From Mycobacterium sp. (GTDB lineage Bacteria > Actinomycetota > Actinomycetes > Mycobacteriales > Mycobacteriaceae): a stretch of DNA of 64,000 nt. Position 1 is the first letter of the stretch. Every line of letters starts with the position of its first letter. The translations under genes were made by a program, and so were the position numbers. The stretch is from the NCBI GenBank assembly GCA_016197405.1, contig JACPVR010000006.1, positions 1 to 64,000 of the forward strand, written 5' to 3'. The notes below the pieces were generated by a model that was not told the DNA's origin, searched no databases, and saw nothing but the letters and a program-made list of their open reading frames with translations. Shown here piece after piece: positions 8,844 through 17,934 of this stretch.

Positions 8844-9688
8844 GCATGACGGAGCTCGGTCAGGACGCGTTCGGGGCGCTCGGCGAGGTCTCGCCAGGTG
8901 AACCGCAGGACCTGCCAGCCGTGCAGCACCAGATAGTTCTGCCGTGCGCGGTCCGCGTGGATCGCATCGGTATCGCTGTGAAAAGCGAAGCCGTCGATCT
9001 CCACGACGACTCTGGTGGCCTCGAATGCGAAATCCACGACGTAGGGACCCACCGGATGGTTGGCAACCCAGCCCGTGATGCCGGTGCTGTCGAGTAATCG
9101 GATGAACAGGCGTTCGGCATGAGATCGCGCGCCAGTGTCAACGGACTGCAACAGGATTCGGGCCCGCGGCGACCCGTGCCGCCCCTTGTTGTGCAGGTGC
9201 GTCCGCCACAGTGCCGGCAGCTGCGTGTGCCGTTGCAGGGCACGGTCCATGATGACCGGTCCGCCACCACGGCGTACGGCGGCTTCGAGGGCGGTGAGAT
9301 CCACCGAGGTGACCCGAAGACCGCGGTGCTCGACGACATCGGCGGGTTTGAGGTCGCGCCGCCGCAGTTGCGTACCGGGATGGGTTCTGCCGTTGGTCCC
9401 GCGTGGAGCCGTGACCTCGACGACGGGTGGTGCATCTGGCACCAATCCGTGCCACCACGCCGCGGCCAGTCCGCTGGCGACGGCGCGCGACCCGTAACCC
9501 CAGACCGCCGCGCGGACGCGTGCCTGGTCGGTGAACGGACGATCGTCGGCGAAATACACCCCTGGCCCCACTCGCCGCCAGCGACCCGCGACCACCCGTC
9601 GTCGGACGGCCTCTCGGTGCATGCCTGCGGCGTTGGCCTGGCCCATCGTGATGACCCCGTCGTGCCTGCGAAGGTAGTCGTCGATCAT
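8831..9688 (-). CDS. AbiEi-like N-terminal domain fused to DUF559 nuclease-like domain
   Basis: About 285 residues. The first 80 or so residues (MIDDYLRRHDGVITMGQA, then GPGVYFADD) match the winged-helix AbiEi-type antitoxin/regulator domain found in many mycobacterial proteins. The C-terminus is a DUF559 domain related to very-short-patch-repair endonucleases, with VVDFAFE and VVVEIDGFAFHSD, including Glu230 and Asp232, then a WQVLRFTW strand. These suggest a DNA-binding protein with a restriction-like nuclease fold. No partner toxin lies next to it. It sits between cyp126 and an Rv0779c-like gene, which are adjacent in M. tuberculosis, and is framed by two matching palindromes, so it looks inserted. 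Function unproven. Confidence 0.75.
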   Translation of the reverse strand: MIDDYLRRHDGVITMGQANAAGMHREAVRRRVVAGRWRRVGPGVYFADDRPFTDQARVRAAVWGYGSRAVASGLAAAWWHGLVPDAPPVVEVTAPRGTNGRTHPGTQLRRRDLKPADVVEHRGLRVTSVDLTALEAAVRRGGGPVIMDRALQRHTQLPALWRTHLHNKGRHGSPRARILLQSVDTGARSHAERLFIRLLDSTGITGWVANHPVGPYVVDFAFEATRVVVEIDGFAFHSDTDAIHADRARQNYLVLHGWQVLRFTWRDLAERPERVLTELRHAISA

Positions 9689-9732
9689 TACCGAACAGAC
9701 GTCGACCGCCGGCCACCGGTTCCATTCCGCGC

Positions 9733-9781
9733 GATTTGGGCGTGTTTTGCCACGGTCAGCGTGGCAAAACACGCCGAAATC
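9733..9781. repeat. Palindrome 2 flanking the DUF559 gene
   Basis: A perfect stem of GGCGTGTTTTGCCAC (9739-9753) with 9761-9775, extended by one inner pair, and outer GATTT/AAATC arms separated by one mismatch. It lies about 45 bases upstream of the DUF559 start. The stop codon of the next - strand gene (9780-9782) falls in its right arm. Sequence and layout match the palindrome at 8795-8843. Confidence 0.75.
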
Positions 9782-10406
9782 ACTCGAGGGTGCTGGGGCG
9801 ACCGATGCCGGCGGCGCGCAGCTCCAGGGCGGCCAGGCCGCTCATCGCGATGGGGTCCTCGCGGCGCCACGCCCCGGCGGGGTCGACGCTGACCTCGGCG
9901 AGCTTGCGCAGCGGCCGGTTGGCCAGCGCGCGCAGCGCCAGCAACTGCACCCCCGCCGGCGTCGAGGCCAGCGTGAGCGCCGTCCACTTACGGCGGGCGA
10001 AACGCACCCGCAGATACAGCCACGGCATGCCGAACGCCAGGATCGGGGTGGCGGCCACCGCCAGGGCCAGCACCCAGGCCAGCCAGCTGGCGGTGTAATC
10101 CAGGTCATGGCCCGCACCGGCCAGCTCGAGGGCGCCCTTGCTGGCCGCGCGCAACGGACCGCTGAGCCCGCTGCCGATCAATGGCACACCGTCGAGATTG
10201 GAACTCGCCGAATCCAGGTTGTCCGAGATGCCGTTGGCGCCGGCCTCGACCTGCCTGCCGACGGCGGCGATGCTGTCGACCGCGGAGTGCACCGCGATGC
10301 CCACCAGTACCCAGATGAACGTCCACACCGCCACGATGGTGTCGCTGGCCAGCTGCCACGCCAGCCGTCCGGGTGTGCTGGCATAGGGCACATACCTCGA
10401 AGTCAT
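9780..10406 (-). CDS. Conserved mycobacterial membrane protein (Rv0779c-like)
   Basis: About 208 residues. Two long hydrophobic stretches are visible: one near residues 20-40 (IVAVWTFIWVLVGIAVH) and one near 105-130 (WLAWVLALAVAATPILAFGM). Between them is an extracytoplasmic segment with an amphipathic SAVDSIAAVGRQVEAG helix. The C-terminal part is basic and probably cytoplasmic. Length and position between cyp126 and purC match Rv0779c. No catalytic motif was seen and the function is unknown. The ATG at 10404-10406 gives the expected length although the frame runs on upstream, antisense to purC. Confidence 0.75.
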   Translation of the reverse strand: MTSRYVPYASTPGRLAWQLASDTIVAVWTFIWVLVGIAVHSAVDSIAAVGRQVEAGANGISDNLDSASSNLDGVPLIGSGLSGPLRAASKGALELAGAGHDLDYTASWLAWVLALAVAATPILAFGMPWLYLRVRFARRKWTALTLASTPAGVQLLALRALANRPLRKLAEVSVDPAGAWRREDPIAMSGLAALELRAAGIGRPSTLE

Positions 10407-10445
10407 GTGCTGATCCCAGCATGTCTGCCCGCGCGGTGCGGCAGA

Positions 10446-10451
10446 TAGGCT
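10446..10451 (+). promoter_or_regulatory. -10 hexamer TAGGCT for purC
   Basis: TAGGCT ends 6 nt before the purC ATG, which fits a leaderless transcript. Confidence 0.5.
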
Positions 10452-10457
10452 GAGCCG

Positions 10458-11351
10458 ATGCGTCCAGCCTTGTCCGACTATCAGCATCTGGCCAGCGGAA
10501 AGGTCCGCGAGCTCTATCGCGTCGACGATGATCATCTGCTGTTCGTGGCCAGCGACCGGATCTCGGCGTACGACTACATCCTGGACAGTCAGATCCCCGA
10601 CAAGGGCCGCATCCTGACCGCGATGAGTGTGTTCTTCTTCGATCTCGTCGACGCGCCCAACCACCTTGCCGGCCCGCCGGACGATCCGCGCATCCCCGAC
10701 GAAGTGCTGGGCCGTGCGTTGCTGGTGCGCCAACTCGACATGGTCCCGGTCGAATGTGTGGCACGCGGCTACCTCACCGGTTCCGGGCTGCTGGACTACC
10801 AGCGCACCGGTTCGGTGTGCGGTATCGCGCTGCCGCCGGGTCTCGGAGAGGCCAGCAGGTTCGCCGAACCGCTTTTCACGCCGGCGTCCAAAGCCGAGAT
10901 CGGTGCCCACGACGAGAACATCAGCTTCGACCGGGTCATCGAGATGGTCGGGGCGGTGCGCGCCAATCAGCTGCGGGATCGCACCCTGCAGATCTACGTC
11001 CAGGCCGCCGACCATGCGCTGACCCGCGGGATCATCATCGCCGACACCAAATTCGAGTTCGGGGTCGACGGCGACGGCAATCTGGTGTTGGCCGACGAGG
11101 TCTTCACCCCGGATTCGTCGCGGTACTGGGTTGCCGAGGACTACCAGCAGGGTGTCGTGCAGCAGAGCTTCGACAAGCAGTTCGTCCGCAACTGGTTGAC
11201 CTCGCCGGCTTCGGGCTGGAACCGCAACGGCACCGAACCGCCGCCCGCCTTGCCGGCCGAGATCGTCGCGGCTACCCGGGACCGCTACATCGAAGCCTAT
11301 GAACGGATTTCGGGACTCAGATTCGCCGACTGGATTGGACCCACTGTATGA
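10458..11351 (+). CDS. purC: Phosphoribosylaminoimidazole-succinocarboxamide synthase (SAICAR synthetase)
   Basis: 297 residues. It joins CAIR and aspartate using ATP to form SAICAR, the substrate of the nearby purB product. Family motifs are clear: [20 protein letters not shown] near the N-terminus, [24 protein letters not shown] and ADTKFEFG. The stop codon overlaps the ptrB start as ATGA, so the two genes are translationally coupled. Confidence 0.96.
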   Translation: MRPALSDYQHLASGKVRELYRVDDDHLLFVASDRISAYDYILDSQIPDKGRILTAMSVFFFDLVDAPNHLAGPPDDPRIPDEVLGRALLVRQLDMVPVECVARGYLTGSGLLDYQRTGSVCGIALPPGLGEASRFAEPLFTPASKAEIGAHDENISFDRVIEMVGAVRANQLRDRTLQIYVQAADHALTRGIIIADTKFEFGVDGDGNLVLADEVFTPDSSRYWVAEDYQQGVVQQSFDKQFVRNWLTSPASGWNRNGTEPPPALPAEIVAATRDRYIEAYERISGLRFADWIGPTV

Positions 11352-13495
11352 GTGACGAGCTCGCGAACGCCCAGCCGCCGGTTGCCGACCGGATCGACAC
11401 GCGCCGCGAGTTTCACGGTGACGTCTTCATCGACCCCTACGAATGGTTGCGGGAGAAGACCAACCCGGCCGTCATCGAATACCTGGAAGCCGAGAACGTC
11501 TACGCCGACTCGGCCACTGCTCACCTGGAACCGTTGCGGCAGAAGATCTTCGATGAGATCAAGGCCCGTACGAAAGAGACCGACCTCTCGGTGCCGACCC
11601 GCCGCGGCGACTACTGGTACTACTCGCGCAGTTTCGAGGGCAAGCAGTACGGCGTGCACTGCCGGTGCCCGGTGCGCGACACGGCGGACTGGAACCCCCC
11701 GCAGCTCGACGAGCACACCGATATCGACGGTGAGGAGATCCTGCTCGACGAGAACATCGAGGCCGACGGTCACGAGTTCTTCTCCCTCGGTGCGGCCAGC
11801 GTCAGCGTCGACGCCGCGATCCTGGCGTACTCCGTCGACGTTGTCGGCGATGAGCGATACACGCTGCGTTTCAAGAACTTACGTACCGGCGAGCTGTACG
11901 ACGACGTGATCACCGGCATCTCGGCGGGCGTGACGTGGGCCGCCGACAGCGCCACCATCTATTACCTGACGGTCGACGACGCCTGGCGGCCCGACACCGT
12001 GTGGCGGCACCGCCTGGCCTCGGGGCTGCCCGCCGAGAAGGTGTATCACGAACCCGACGAACGATTCTGGCTCGGTGTCGGCCGCACCCGCAGCGACAAG
12101 TACGTGATGATCGCGGCGGGTTCATCGGTGACCTCGGAGATGTTCTACGCCGATGCGACCGATCCGGATGCCGAGTTCGTCAGCATCCTGCCGCGCCGCG
12201 AAGGTGTCGAGTACTCCGTCGAGCATGCCGTCGTCGGTGGGCAGGATCGCTTCCTGATCCTGCACAACGACGGTGCGGTGAACTTCACCCTGGTGGAGGC
12301 GCCCGTTGCGGACCCCACCCGCCAGCACACCCTCATCCCGGGGCGTGACGACGTGCGGATCGACGCCGTCGACGCCTTCGCCGGGCATCTGGTGGTCAGC
12401 TACCGCAGCGCGGCACTACCGCGAATCCAGCTGTGGCCCATCACAGCCAACGGTCGGTACGGCACGCCCGAGGACCTCACCTTCGACTCCGAACTGATGT
12501 CCTCCGGTCTGGGCGCCAACCCGAACTGGGATGCCCCGCGGCTGCGGATCGCCGCGACGTCGTTCGTCATCCCGGTACGGGTCTACGACGTCGACCTGGC
12601 CACCGGTGAGCGCATCTTGTTGCGGGAACAGCCGGTGCTCGGCGACTACCGGCCCGACGACTACAGCGAGTCACGGGAATGGGCCGTCGCCGCCGACGGT
12701 GCCCGAGTGCCGATCTCGGTGGTGCGCCGCAACGGCGTCACCGGTCCGGCGCCGACCCTGCTGTACGGCTACGGCGCCTACGAGTCCTGTGAGGACCCAC
12801 GCTTTTCGATCGCCCGGCTGTCACTGCTGGACCGCGGCATGGTGTTCGCCGTCGCGCATGTGCGCGGTGGCGGCGAGCTCGGCAGGTTGTGGTACGAGGA
12901 CGGCAAACTGCTGCAGAAGAAGAACACCTTCACCGATTTCATCGCGGTGGCACAACATCTCGTCGATACCGGGGTCACCCGTCCGAGTAATCAGGTGGCA
13001 CTCGGCGGCAGCGCGGGCGGCCTGCTGATGGGCGCGGTGGCCAATATGGCACCCGAGCTGTTCGCCGGGATCCTGGCGCAGGTGCCCTTCGTCGACGCGC
13101 TCACCACGATCCTGGACCCGTCGCTGCCTTTGACGGTGACCGAGTGGGACGAGTGGGGTAACCCGCTGGCCGATCCCGAGGTCTATGCCTACATGAAGTC
13201 CTACTCGCCGTATGAGAACGTCGCCGCCAAGGATTACCCGGCGATCCTGGCGATGACATCGCTCAACGACACCAGGGTGTACTACGTCGAGCCGGCCAAA
13301 TGGGTTGCCGCACTTCGGCATACCAAGACCGACGAGCATCCGGTGCTGTTGAAGACCCAGATGAGCGCCGGTCACGGCGGCATCAGCGGTCGCTACGAAC
13401 GCTGGAAGGAAGCGGCCTTCCAGTACTCGTGGCTGCTGGCGACCGCCGACGCGGAGAACTACGGCAACGGTCAGGTACACGACCTGCTCGGCTGA
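11348..13495 (+). CDS. ptrB: Prolyl-oligopeptidase-family serine peptidase (oligopeptidase B type)
   Basis: 715 residues, full length for family S9A. The N-terminal half is a beta-propeller (about residues 70-420) and the C-terminal half is an alpha/beta-hydrolase domain. The catalytic triad is visible: Ser555 in GGSAGG, Asp641 in SLNDTRV and His676 in SAGHGG. It should cleave short peptides in the cytosol, typically after basic residues for oligopeptidase B. The M. tuberculosis H37Rv counterpart is annotated as two genes, ptrBa and ptrBb; here the reading frame is unbroken. It overlaps purC by 4 bases. Confidence 0.92.
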   Translation: MSDELANAQPPVADRIDTRREFHGDVFIDPYEWLREKTNPAVIEYLEAENVYADSATAHLEPLRQKIFDEIKARTKETDLSVPTRRGDYWYYSRSFEGKQYGVHCRCPVRDTADWNPPQLDEHTDIDGEEILLDENIEADGHEFFSLGAASVSVDAAILAYSVDVVGDERYTLRFKNLRTGELYDDVITGISAGVTWAADSATIYYLTVDDAWRPDTVWRHRLASGLPAEKVYHEPDERFWLGVGRTRSDKYVMIAAGSSVTSEMFYADATDPDAEFVSILPRREGVEYSVEHAVVGGQDRFLILHNDGAVNFTLVEAPVADPTRQHTLIPGRDDVRIDAVDAFAGHLVVSYRSAALPRIQLWPITANGRYGTPEDLTFDSELMSSGLGANPNWDAPRLRIAATSFVIPVRVYDVDLATGERILLREQPVLGDYRPDDYSESREWAVAADGARVPISVVRRNGVTGPAPTLLYGYGAYESCEDPRFSIARLSLLDRGMVFAVAHVRGGGELGRLWYEDGKLLQKKNTFTDFIAVAQHLVDTGVTRPSNQVALGGSAGGLLMGAVANMAPELFAGILAQVPFVDALTTILDPSLPLTVTEWDEWGNPLADPEVYAYMKSYSPYENVAAKDYPAILAMTSLNDTRVYYVEPAKWVAALRHTKTDEHPVLLKTQMSAGHGGISGRYERWKEAAFQYSWLLATADAENYGNGQVHDLLG

Positions 13496-13514
13496 GCGGA
13501 CAACGGCACGGTGT

Positions 13515-13520
13515 TAGCGT
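13515..13520 (+). promoter_or_regulatory. -10 hexamer TAGCGT for the peroxidase gene
   Basis: TAGCGT ends 6 nt before the ATG at 13527, which fits a leaderless start. Confidence 0.45.
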
Positions 13521-13526
13521 GCGGTC

Positions 13527-14015
13527 ATGAGTCTCAACGACATCGCGCTGACCACCTTGGGCGGCGAGCCCACCTCACTGCAGAATTACGCCGGCCGGGC
13601 CGTGCTCGTCGTCAACGTCGCGTCCAAATGCGGTCTGACACCGCAGTACGCCGCCCTGGAGCGGCTGGCGCGTGACTACGCCGACCGCGGTCTGACGGTC
13701 ATCGGAGTGCCGTGCAACCAGTTCATGGGTCAGGAACCCGGGACCGCCGAGGAGATCGAGACGTTCTGCTCGACGACCTACGGTGTGACGTTCCCGCTGT
13801 TGGCCAAGACCGATGTCAACGGTGCCGACAGGCATCCGCTGTACGCCGAACTGACCAAGACCGCCGATGCCGACGGTGCGGCCGGTGATGTGCAGTGGAA
13901 TTTCGAGAAGTTCCTGATCGCGCCCGACGGCTCGGTGGTCAACCGGTTCCGTCCGCGTACCGTGCCGGATGCCCCCGAGGTCGTCGCGGCGATCGAAGCG
14001 GTCCTGCCCGGCTGA
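13527..14015 (+). CDS. Glutathione-peroxidase-family (thioredoxin-type) peroxidase
   Basis: 162 residues with the thioredoxin fold. Motifs are NVASKCGLTPQY with peroxidatic Cys35, GVPCNQFMGQEPG (Cys63, Gln65) and the WNFEKFL signature. The active site is Cys, not selenocysteine. Mycobacteria make mycothiol rather than glutathione, so the electron donor is probably thioredoxin. It would detoxify hydrogen or lipid peroxides in the cytoplasm. It follows ptrB by 31 bases but has its own putative promoter. Confidence 0.92.
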   Translation: MSLNDIALTTLGGEPTSLQNYAGRAVLVVNVASKCGLTPQYAALERLARDYADRGLTVIGVPCNQFMGQEPGTAEEIETFCSTTYGVTFPLLAKTDVNGADRHPLYAELTKTADADGAAGDVQWNFEKFLIAPDGSVVNRFRPRTVPDAPEVVAAIEAVLPG

Positions 14016-14093
14016 CGAGCGTGCGCAGACCCGGCGAAAACCCCGGCGCGTCGCGCGGGGACACGCGCGCTCGCGGGGGAGGGGAAGTGGTTA
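14016..14093. repeat. Dispersed intergenic repeat, copy 2, with hairpin potential
   Basis: 14044-14093 resembles 143-192. With upstream flank it folds: CGAGCGTGC (14016-14024) pairs with GCGCGCTCG (14065-14073) with one G-T wobble, enclosing a small CCCCG/CGGGG stem (14041-14045 with 14056-14060). It lies just after the peroxidase stop and may act as a terminator, with a poly-T tract lacking as is usual in mycobacteria. Confidence 0.5.
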
Positions 14094-14149
14094 CCTGGCG
14101 TCCGGGTGTCTGACACCGCTCGGACACCTGCAATTGCCACACTCGGGGT

Positions 14150-14854
14150 GTGGGTGGCCAGCTGATCGTCTCGGTATCCGCCATCGGCGAGCGCACCTTG
14201 GCCGATGTCGCGGAGTTCTGCGCGGACCTCGACGCCAGGTCGGTGCCGGTGTCACTGCTGACCGCGCCGCGGCTCAAGGGCGGCTACCGCCTCGACGGTG
14301 ACCCGCAGACCGTGGACTGGCTCGGTGCCCGCCGCGCCCGCGGCGACGCCATAGTCCTGCACGGCTACGACGAGGCCGCCACAAAACGCCGCCGCGGTGA
14401 GTTCGCGCTGCTGCCCGCGCACGAGGCCAATCTGCGGATCATGGGAGCCGACCGCGTCCTGGACCACCTCGGCCTGCGCACCCGGTTGTTCGCCGCGCCA
14501 GGGTGGACACTGTCGCCCGGCGCGCTGACGGTTCTGCCGCGCAACGGGTTCCGGCTCGCCGCGGGACTCTCCGAGATCACCGACCTGGTCCGCGGCACCG
14601 CGACACGCACCCGCGTGCTGGGTATCGGCGAGGGATTCCTGGCCGAACCGTGGTGGTGCCGCACATTGGTGCTGGCCGCCGAGCGGACAGCGCGGCGCGG
14701 TGGCATCGTGCGGGTCGCGGTGGCCGCCCGCCACCTGCGCAAGCCCGGGCCGCGGCAGGCCTTGCTCGATGCCGTCGACCTCGCGCTGATGCACGGTTGC
14801 GCACCCACGGTGTACCGGTGGGTGCCCGATCCGGCGATGCTGGACGCCGCCTAG
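14150..14854 (+). CDS. DUF2334 / polysaccharide-deacetylase-like protein
   Basis: About 234 residues from a GTG. The layout resembles a distorted NodB-type (beta/alpha) barrel: strands LIVSVSAIGE and VPVSLLTAPRLKGGY, then DAIVLHGYDE, where the His may bind metal, and FAAPGWTLSPGAL. DUF2334 proteins are predicted carbohydrate deacetylases, but activity here is unproven. There is no signal peptide, so it would be cytoplasmic. It precedes the FAD dehydrogenase, as Rv0784 precedes Rv0785. Confidence 0.7.
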   Translation: MGGQLIVSVSAIGERTLADVAEFCADLDARSVPVSLLTAPRLKGGYRLDGDPQTVDWLGARRARGDAIVLHGYDEAATKRRRGEFALLPAHEANLRIMGADRVLDHLGLRTRLFAAPGWTLSPGALTVLPRNGFRLAAGLSEITDLVRGTATRTRVLGIGEGFLAEPWWCRTLVLAAERTARRGGIVRVAVAARHLRKPGPRQALLDAVDLALMHGCAPTVYRWVPDPAMLDAA

Positions 14855-14866
14855 CCACAAAATCGC

Positions 14867-14872
14867 TAGCGT
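14867..14872 (+). promoter_or_regulatory. -10 hexamer TAGCGT for the FAD dehydrogenase gene
   Basis: TAGCGT ends 8 nt before the ATG at 14881, consistent with a leaderless start. Confidence 0.45.
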
Positions 14873-14880
14873 TAGCTCCC

Positions 14881-16521
14881 ATGGACGCTGATGTCATCGT
14901 GGTCGGGGCCGGGCTGGCCGGTCTGGTCGCCACCTGCGAGCTGGTGGATCGCGGTAAACGGGTGCTGCTGGTGGACCAGGAGAACGCCGCCAACCTCGGG
15001 GGTCAGGCGTTCTGGTCGTTCGGTGGGCTGTTCTTCGTCGACAGCCCCGAGCAGCGCCGCCTGGGCATCCGCGACAGTCACGAACTGGCGTTGCAGGACT
15101 GGATGGGCACCGCCGCGTTCGACCGAGCCGAGGACTACTGGCCGCGGCAGTGGGCGCATGCTTATGTCGATTTCGCGGCCGGCGAGAAGCGAGCCTGGTT
15201 GCACGAGCGCGGCCTGAAGATCTTCCCGCTGGTCGGCTGGGCCGAGCGCGGCGGCGACAACGCACGGGGCCACGGCAACTCGGTGCCGCGGTTCCACATC
15301 ACCTGGGGTACCGGACCCGGTCTGGTCGAGATCTTCGAGCGCCGGCTGCGCGACAACCCGCTGGTGACGTTCGCGCACCGCCACCAGGTCGACGAGCTGA
15401 TCGTCGACCATGGCACGGTGACCGGCGTGCGTGGCACGGTGCTGGAACCCTCCGATACCGCCCGCGGTGTGGCGTCATCCCGAAAAGCATTGGGGGAGTT
15501 CGAATTCAATGCATCCGCCGTCATCGTGACCAGTGGTGGGATAGGCGGCAACCCGGAGCTGGTGCGCAAGAACTGGCCCACGACCATGGGCCGGGTGCCC
15601 GGACAGCTGCTGGCCGGGGTACCCGCACACGTCGACGGCAGGATGATCGGTATCACCGAGTCGGTGGGCGCGCGCGTCATCAACCGCGACCGGATGTGGC
15701 ACTACACCGAGGGCATCACCAACTACGACCCCATCTGGCCGGACCACGGTATCCGGATCATCCCCGGTCCGTCGTCGCTGTGGCTCGACGCCACCGGCAA
15801 GCGGCTACCCGCGCCGCTGTATCCGGGTTTCGACACCCTGGGCACGCTGCGGCACATCATCGAATCCGGTCACGACTACACCTGGTTCATCCTCAACTCC
15901 CGCATCATCGCCAAGGAGTTCGGACTGTCCGGTCAGGAACAGAATCCCGACCTGACGCAACGCAGTGTGCGGCAAGTGCTTTCACGGGTGCGTCCGGGCG
16001 CGCCGCCGCCGGTGCAGGCATTCGTCGACCGCGGGGTGGACTTCGTCCACGCCGACACCCTGGCCGGGCTGATAGCCAAGATGAACGCGCTCCCCGATGT
16101 GGTGCCGTTGGACGCGGCCAAGGTCGAGGCCGAAGTGACGGCACGCGACCGCGAGGTGGTAAACGGTTTCAGCAAGGACGGCCAGATCACCGCCATCCAC
16201 GGTGCCCGCGCCTATCTGCCCGACAAGATCTCCCGAGTGGTGGCGCCGCATGCGCTCACCGATCCGAAGGCCGGGCCGATGATCGCCGTCAAATTGCACA
16301 TCCTGACCCGCAAGACTCTGGGCGGATTGGAGACCGATCTGGAAGCGCGGGCGCTGACGGCCGACGGCACCGCGCTGCCGGGGTTGTACGCCGCGGGCGA
16401 AGTGGCCGGATTCGGTGGTGGCGGTGTACACGGGTACCGCGCGCTGGAAGGCACCTTCCTGGGTGGCTGCATCTTCTCCGGCCGCGCCGCGGGCCGCGGC
16501 GCCGCCCGCGACATCTCCTGA
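14881..16521 (+). CDS. FAD-binding dehydrogenase, fumarate reductase/KstD fold
   Basis: About 546 residues. The N-terminus is a dinucleotide-binding fold: DVIVVGAGLAGLVAT, then acidic VLLVDQE. The C-terminal FAD signature is LYAAGEVAGFGGGGVHGYRALEG. The fold is shared with 3-ketosteroid delta-1-dehydrogenases and fumarate reductase flavoproteins, but it belongs to the Rv0785-like subgroup annotated only as an FAD-binding dehydrogenase. The substrate is unknown; the GGQAFWSFGG segment is typical of that subgroup. Open frame extends upstream inside the DUF2334 gene, but the start at 14881 begins the Rossmann fold and follows a -10. Confidence 0.88.
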   Translation: MDADVIVVGAGLAGLVATCELVDRGKRVLLVDQENAANLGGQAFWSFGGLFFVDSPEQRRLGIRDSHELALQDWMGTAAFDRAEDYWPRQWAHAYVDFAAGEKRAWLHERGLKIFPLVGWAERGGDNARGHGNSVPRFHITWGTGPGLVEIFERRLRDNPLVTFAHRHQVDELIVDHGTVTGVRGTVLEPSDTARGVASSRKALGEFEFNASAVIVTSGGIGGNPELVRKNWPTTMGRVPGQLLAGVPAHVDGRMIGITESVGARVINRDRMWHYTEGITNYDPIWPDHGIRIIPGPSSLWLDATGKRLPAPLYPGFDTLGTLRHIIESGHDYTWFILNSRIIAKEFGLSGQEQNPDLTQRSVRQVLSRVRPGAPPPVQAFVDRGVDFVHADTLAGLIAKMNALPDVVPLDAAKVEAEVTARDREVVNGFSKDGQITAIHGARAYLPDKISRVVAPHALTDPKAGPMIAVKLHILTRKTLGGLETDLEARALTADGTALPGLYAAGEVAGFGGGGVHGYRALEGTFLGGCIFSGRAAGRGAARDIS

Positions 16522-16528
16522 CGCACGC

Positions 16529-17167
16529 TCAGAGCGAAAGCGCGGACTCCTCGGTGAGCACCCGGAAATCGGTGTGGGTCATCTCGGTGAGCCGCCCGTA
16601 GTAGATGCCGCGTGCCTCGGGCGCCACGATGCCCTGGTGGATCGGAACCGCGTGGGTGGGGGCAACCGCGCGCAGATAGTCCACGGCCTCGGAGATCTTC
16701 ATCCAGGGCGCGGCGGCAGGCGTGGCCAGCACATGCACGGGTTCGTCGGGCACGCACAGTGCGTCGCCGGGATGCATGAGCTTCGCCGCGTGCTCGTTGT
16801 CGCCCACCAGATACGAAATGTTGTCGATGACAGGGATTTCCGGGTGGATGACGGCATGTCTGCCGCCGGTACCGCGGATCGTCAGACCCCCGACGGTCAG
16901 GGTGTCGCCGACGTGCACCGCCTGCCAGTCGCCGCCGAGCTGCGCGGCCGTCTGCGGGTCGGCGTACAGCGCGGCCCCCGGATTCGCCTCCACCAGCGCG
17001 GGCAGCCGCTGCGGGTCGGCGTGGTCGGGATGCTGGTGGGTTATCAGGATCGCCGAGAGGCCGGTGATGCCCTCGAAACCATGCGAGAAACTGCCCGGGT
17101 CGAACAGGATGGTGGCATCGGGGAAGCTCGCCAAGAGGCATGAATGTCCGAAATGCGTCAATTCCAT
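16529..17167 (-). CDS. Metallo-beta-lactamase-fold hydrolase (Rv0786c-like)
   Basis: 212 residues. It belongs to the UlaG-like branch: MELTHFGHSCLL at the N-terminus, then the metal-binding THQHPDHAD motif. His in LMHPGDAL and in VPIHQGIV may complete the site. It should be a cytoplasmic metal-dependent hydrolase; the substrate is unknown. It converges with the FAD dehydrogenase, 7 bases apart. The start at 17165-17167 is 48 bases from the divergent secreted-protein gene. Confidence 0.82.
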   Translation of the reverse strand: MELTHFGHSCLLASFPDATILFDPGSFSHGFEGITGLSAILITHQHPDHADPQRLPALVEANPGAALYADPQTAAQLGGDWQAVHVGDTLTVGGLTIRGTGGRHAVIHPEIPVIDNISYLVGDNEHAAKLMHPGDALCVPDEPVHVLATPAAAPWMKISEAVDYLRAVAPTHAVPIHQGIVAPEARGIYYGRLTEMTHTDFRVLTEESALSL

Positions 17168-17215
17168 GCTTACGATTGTGCGCGTCAAGGGGTGGTACCC
17201 GGTCGGGAGGTCCGA

Positions 17216-17881
17216 GTGCGGTTGATGCTGGCGGGGTTGTTGATGTGCTCCGCCCTGGCGATCTGGCCGGCCCCGGCCGCACACGCCGTCCCGGAGACCT
17301 GCCCGCCGAGCTGTGACATCATCCCGGCCACCGCATGGCCGCTGCCGGCGACCCTGCCGCTGGACTCGACCTATCACTGGCCGGTGCTCAGCGGTGTCGC
17401 GCAGCAGGTCGGCTCACCGCGATTCCTGTTCGAGGAGCTGTGTGCGACCGCGCCCCGCTTCGACGATCCGCGCAGTTATGCCGTCGCGGCGCGAGCGGTG
17501 GTGGGCCGGCCCGACGGGCAGTGGCAGTTGCGGGCGCAGGTGGTGCACTGGCGCGGTGAGACCTGGCGCGGTGGTCAGCTGGCCACGTCCTCGTTCGACG
17601 CGGCGGTGGCGGCGCTGCGCGCGTGCCAGGCGACCGCACCGCAGTTCTCCCCGTCGATCACCAACGCTGAACCGAATCGGCTGGCCGCGGTGATCAGCGG
17701 CCCGGTCATCGTGCACCAGTACCTGGTGGCCGACCCGCGCAACAGCACCATCAGTGAGCTGGCCTTCTCGACGACCGGCGGTGGTGCGCCACCGGTGCCG
17801 TGGCCGCTGGTTCCCGATACACAGGTGCTCGATGCGATGACCGCACCGCTCTGTGCCGCCTACCTGGGATCGTGTGGGTAG
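17216..17881 (+). CDS. Secreted conserved hypothetical protein (Rv0787-like)
   Basis: About 221 residues from a GTG preceded by GGGAGG 5 bases upstream. The first 30 residues form a signal peptide: VRLMLAGLLMCSALAIW, then an AHA cleavage-like site before VPETCPPSCDI. Cys pairs (CPPSC near the mature N-terminus, single Cys in ELCATA and LRACQA, and near the C-terminus) suggest disulfide bonds outside the cell. No enzyme motif is recognised. It lies between the metallo-beta-lactamase-fold gene and purS, where Rv0787 lies in M. tuberculosis. Confidence 0.7.
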   Translation: MRLMLAGLLMCSALAIWPAPAAHAVPETCPPSCDIIPATAWPLPATLPLDSTYHWPVLSGVAQQVGSPRFLFEELCATAPRFDDPRSYAVAARAVVGRPDGQWQLRAQVVHWRGETWRGGQLATSSFDAAVAALRACQATAPQFSPSITNAEPNRLAAVISGPVIVHQYLVADPRNSTISELAFSTTGGGAPPVPWPLVPDTQVLDAMTAPLCAAYLGSCG

Positions 17882-17884
17882 AGT
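17879..17884 (+). promoter_or_regulatory. Candidate -10 TAGAGT upstream of purSQ
   Basis: TAGAGT lies at the end of the preceding gene and about 50 bases before purS, whose start also has a GAGGAG ribosome-binding site. No clear -35 element was seen, so this is tentative. Confidence 0.3.
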
Positions 17885-17934
17885 TGGGCCGTCCGACAAG
17901 CGATGAGCATCAGCGGCAAGTACGAGGAGCGTGT

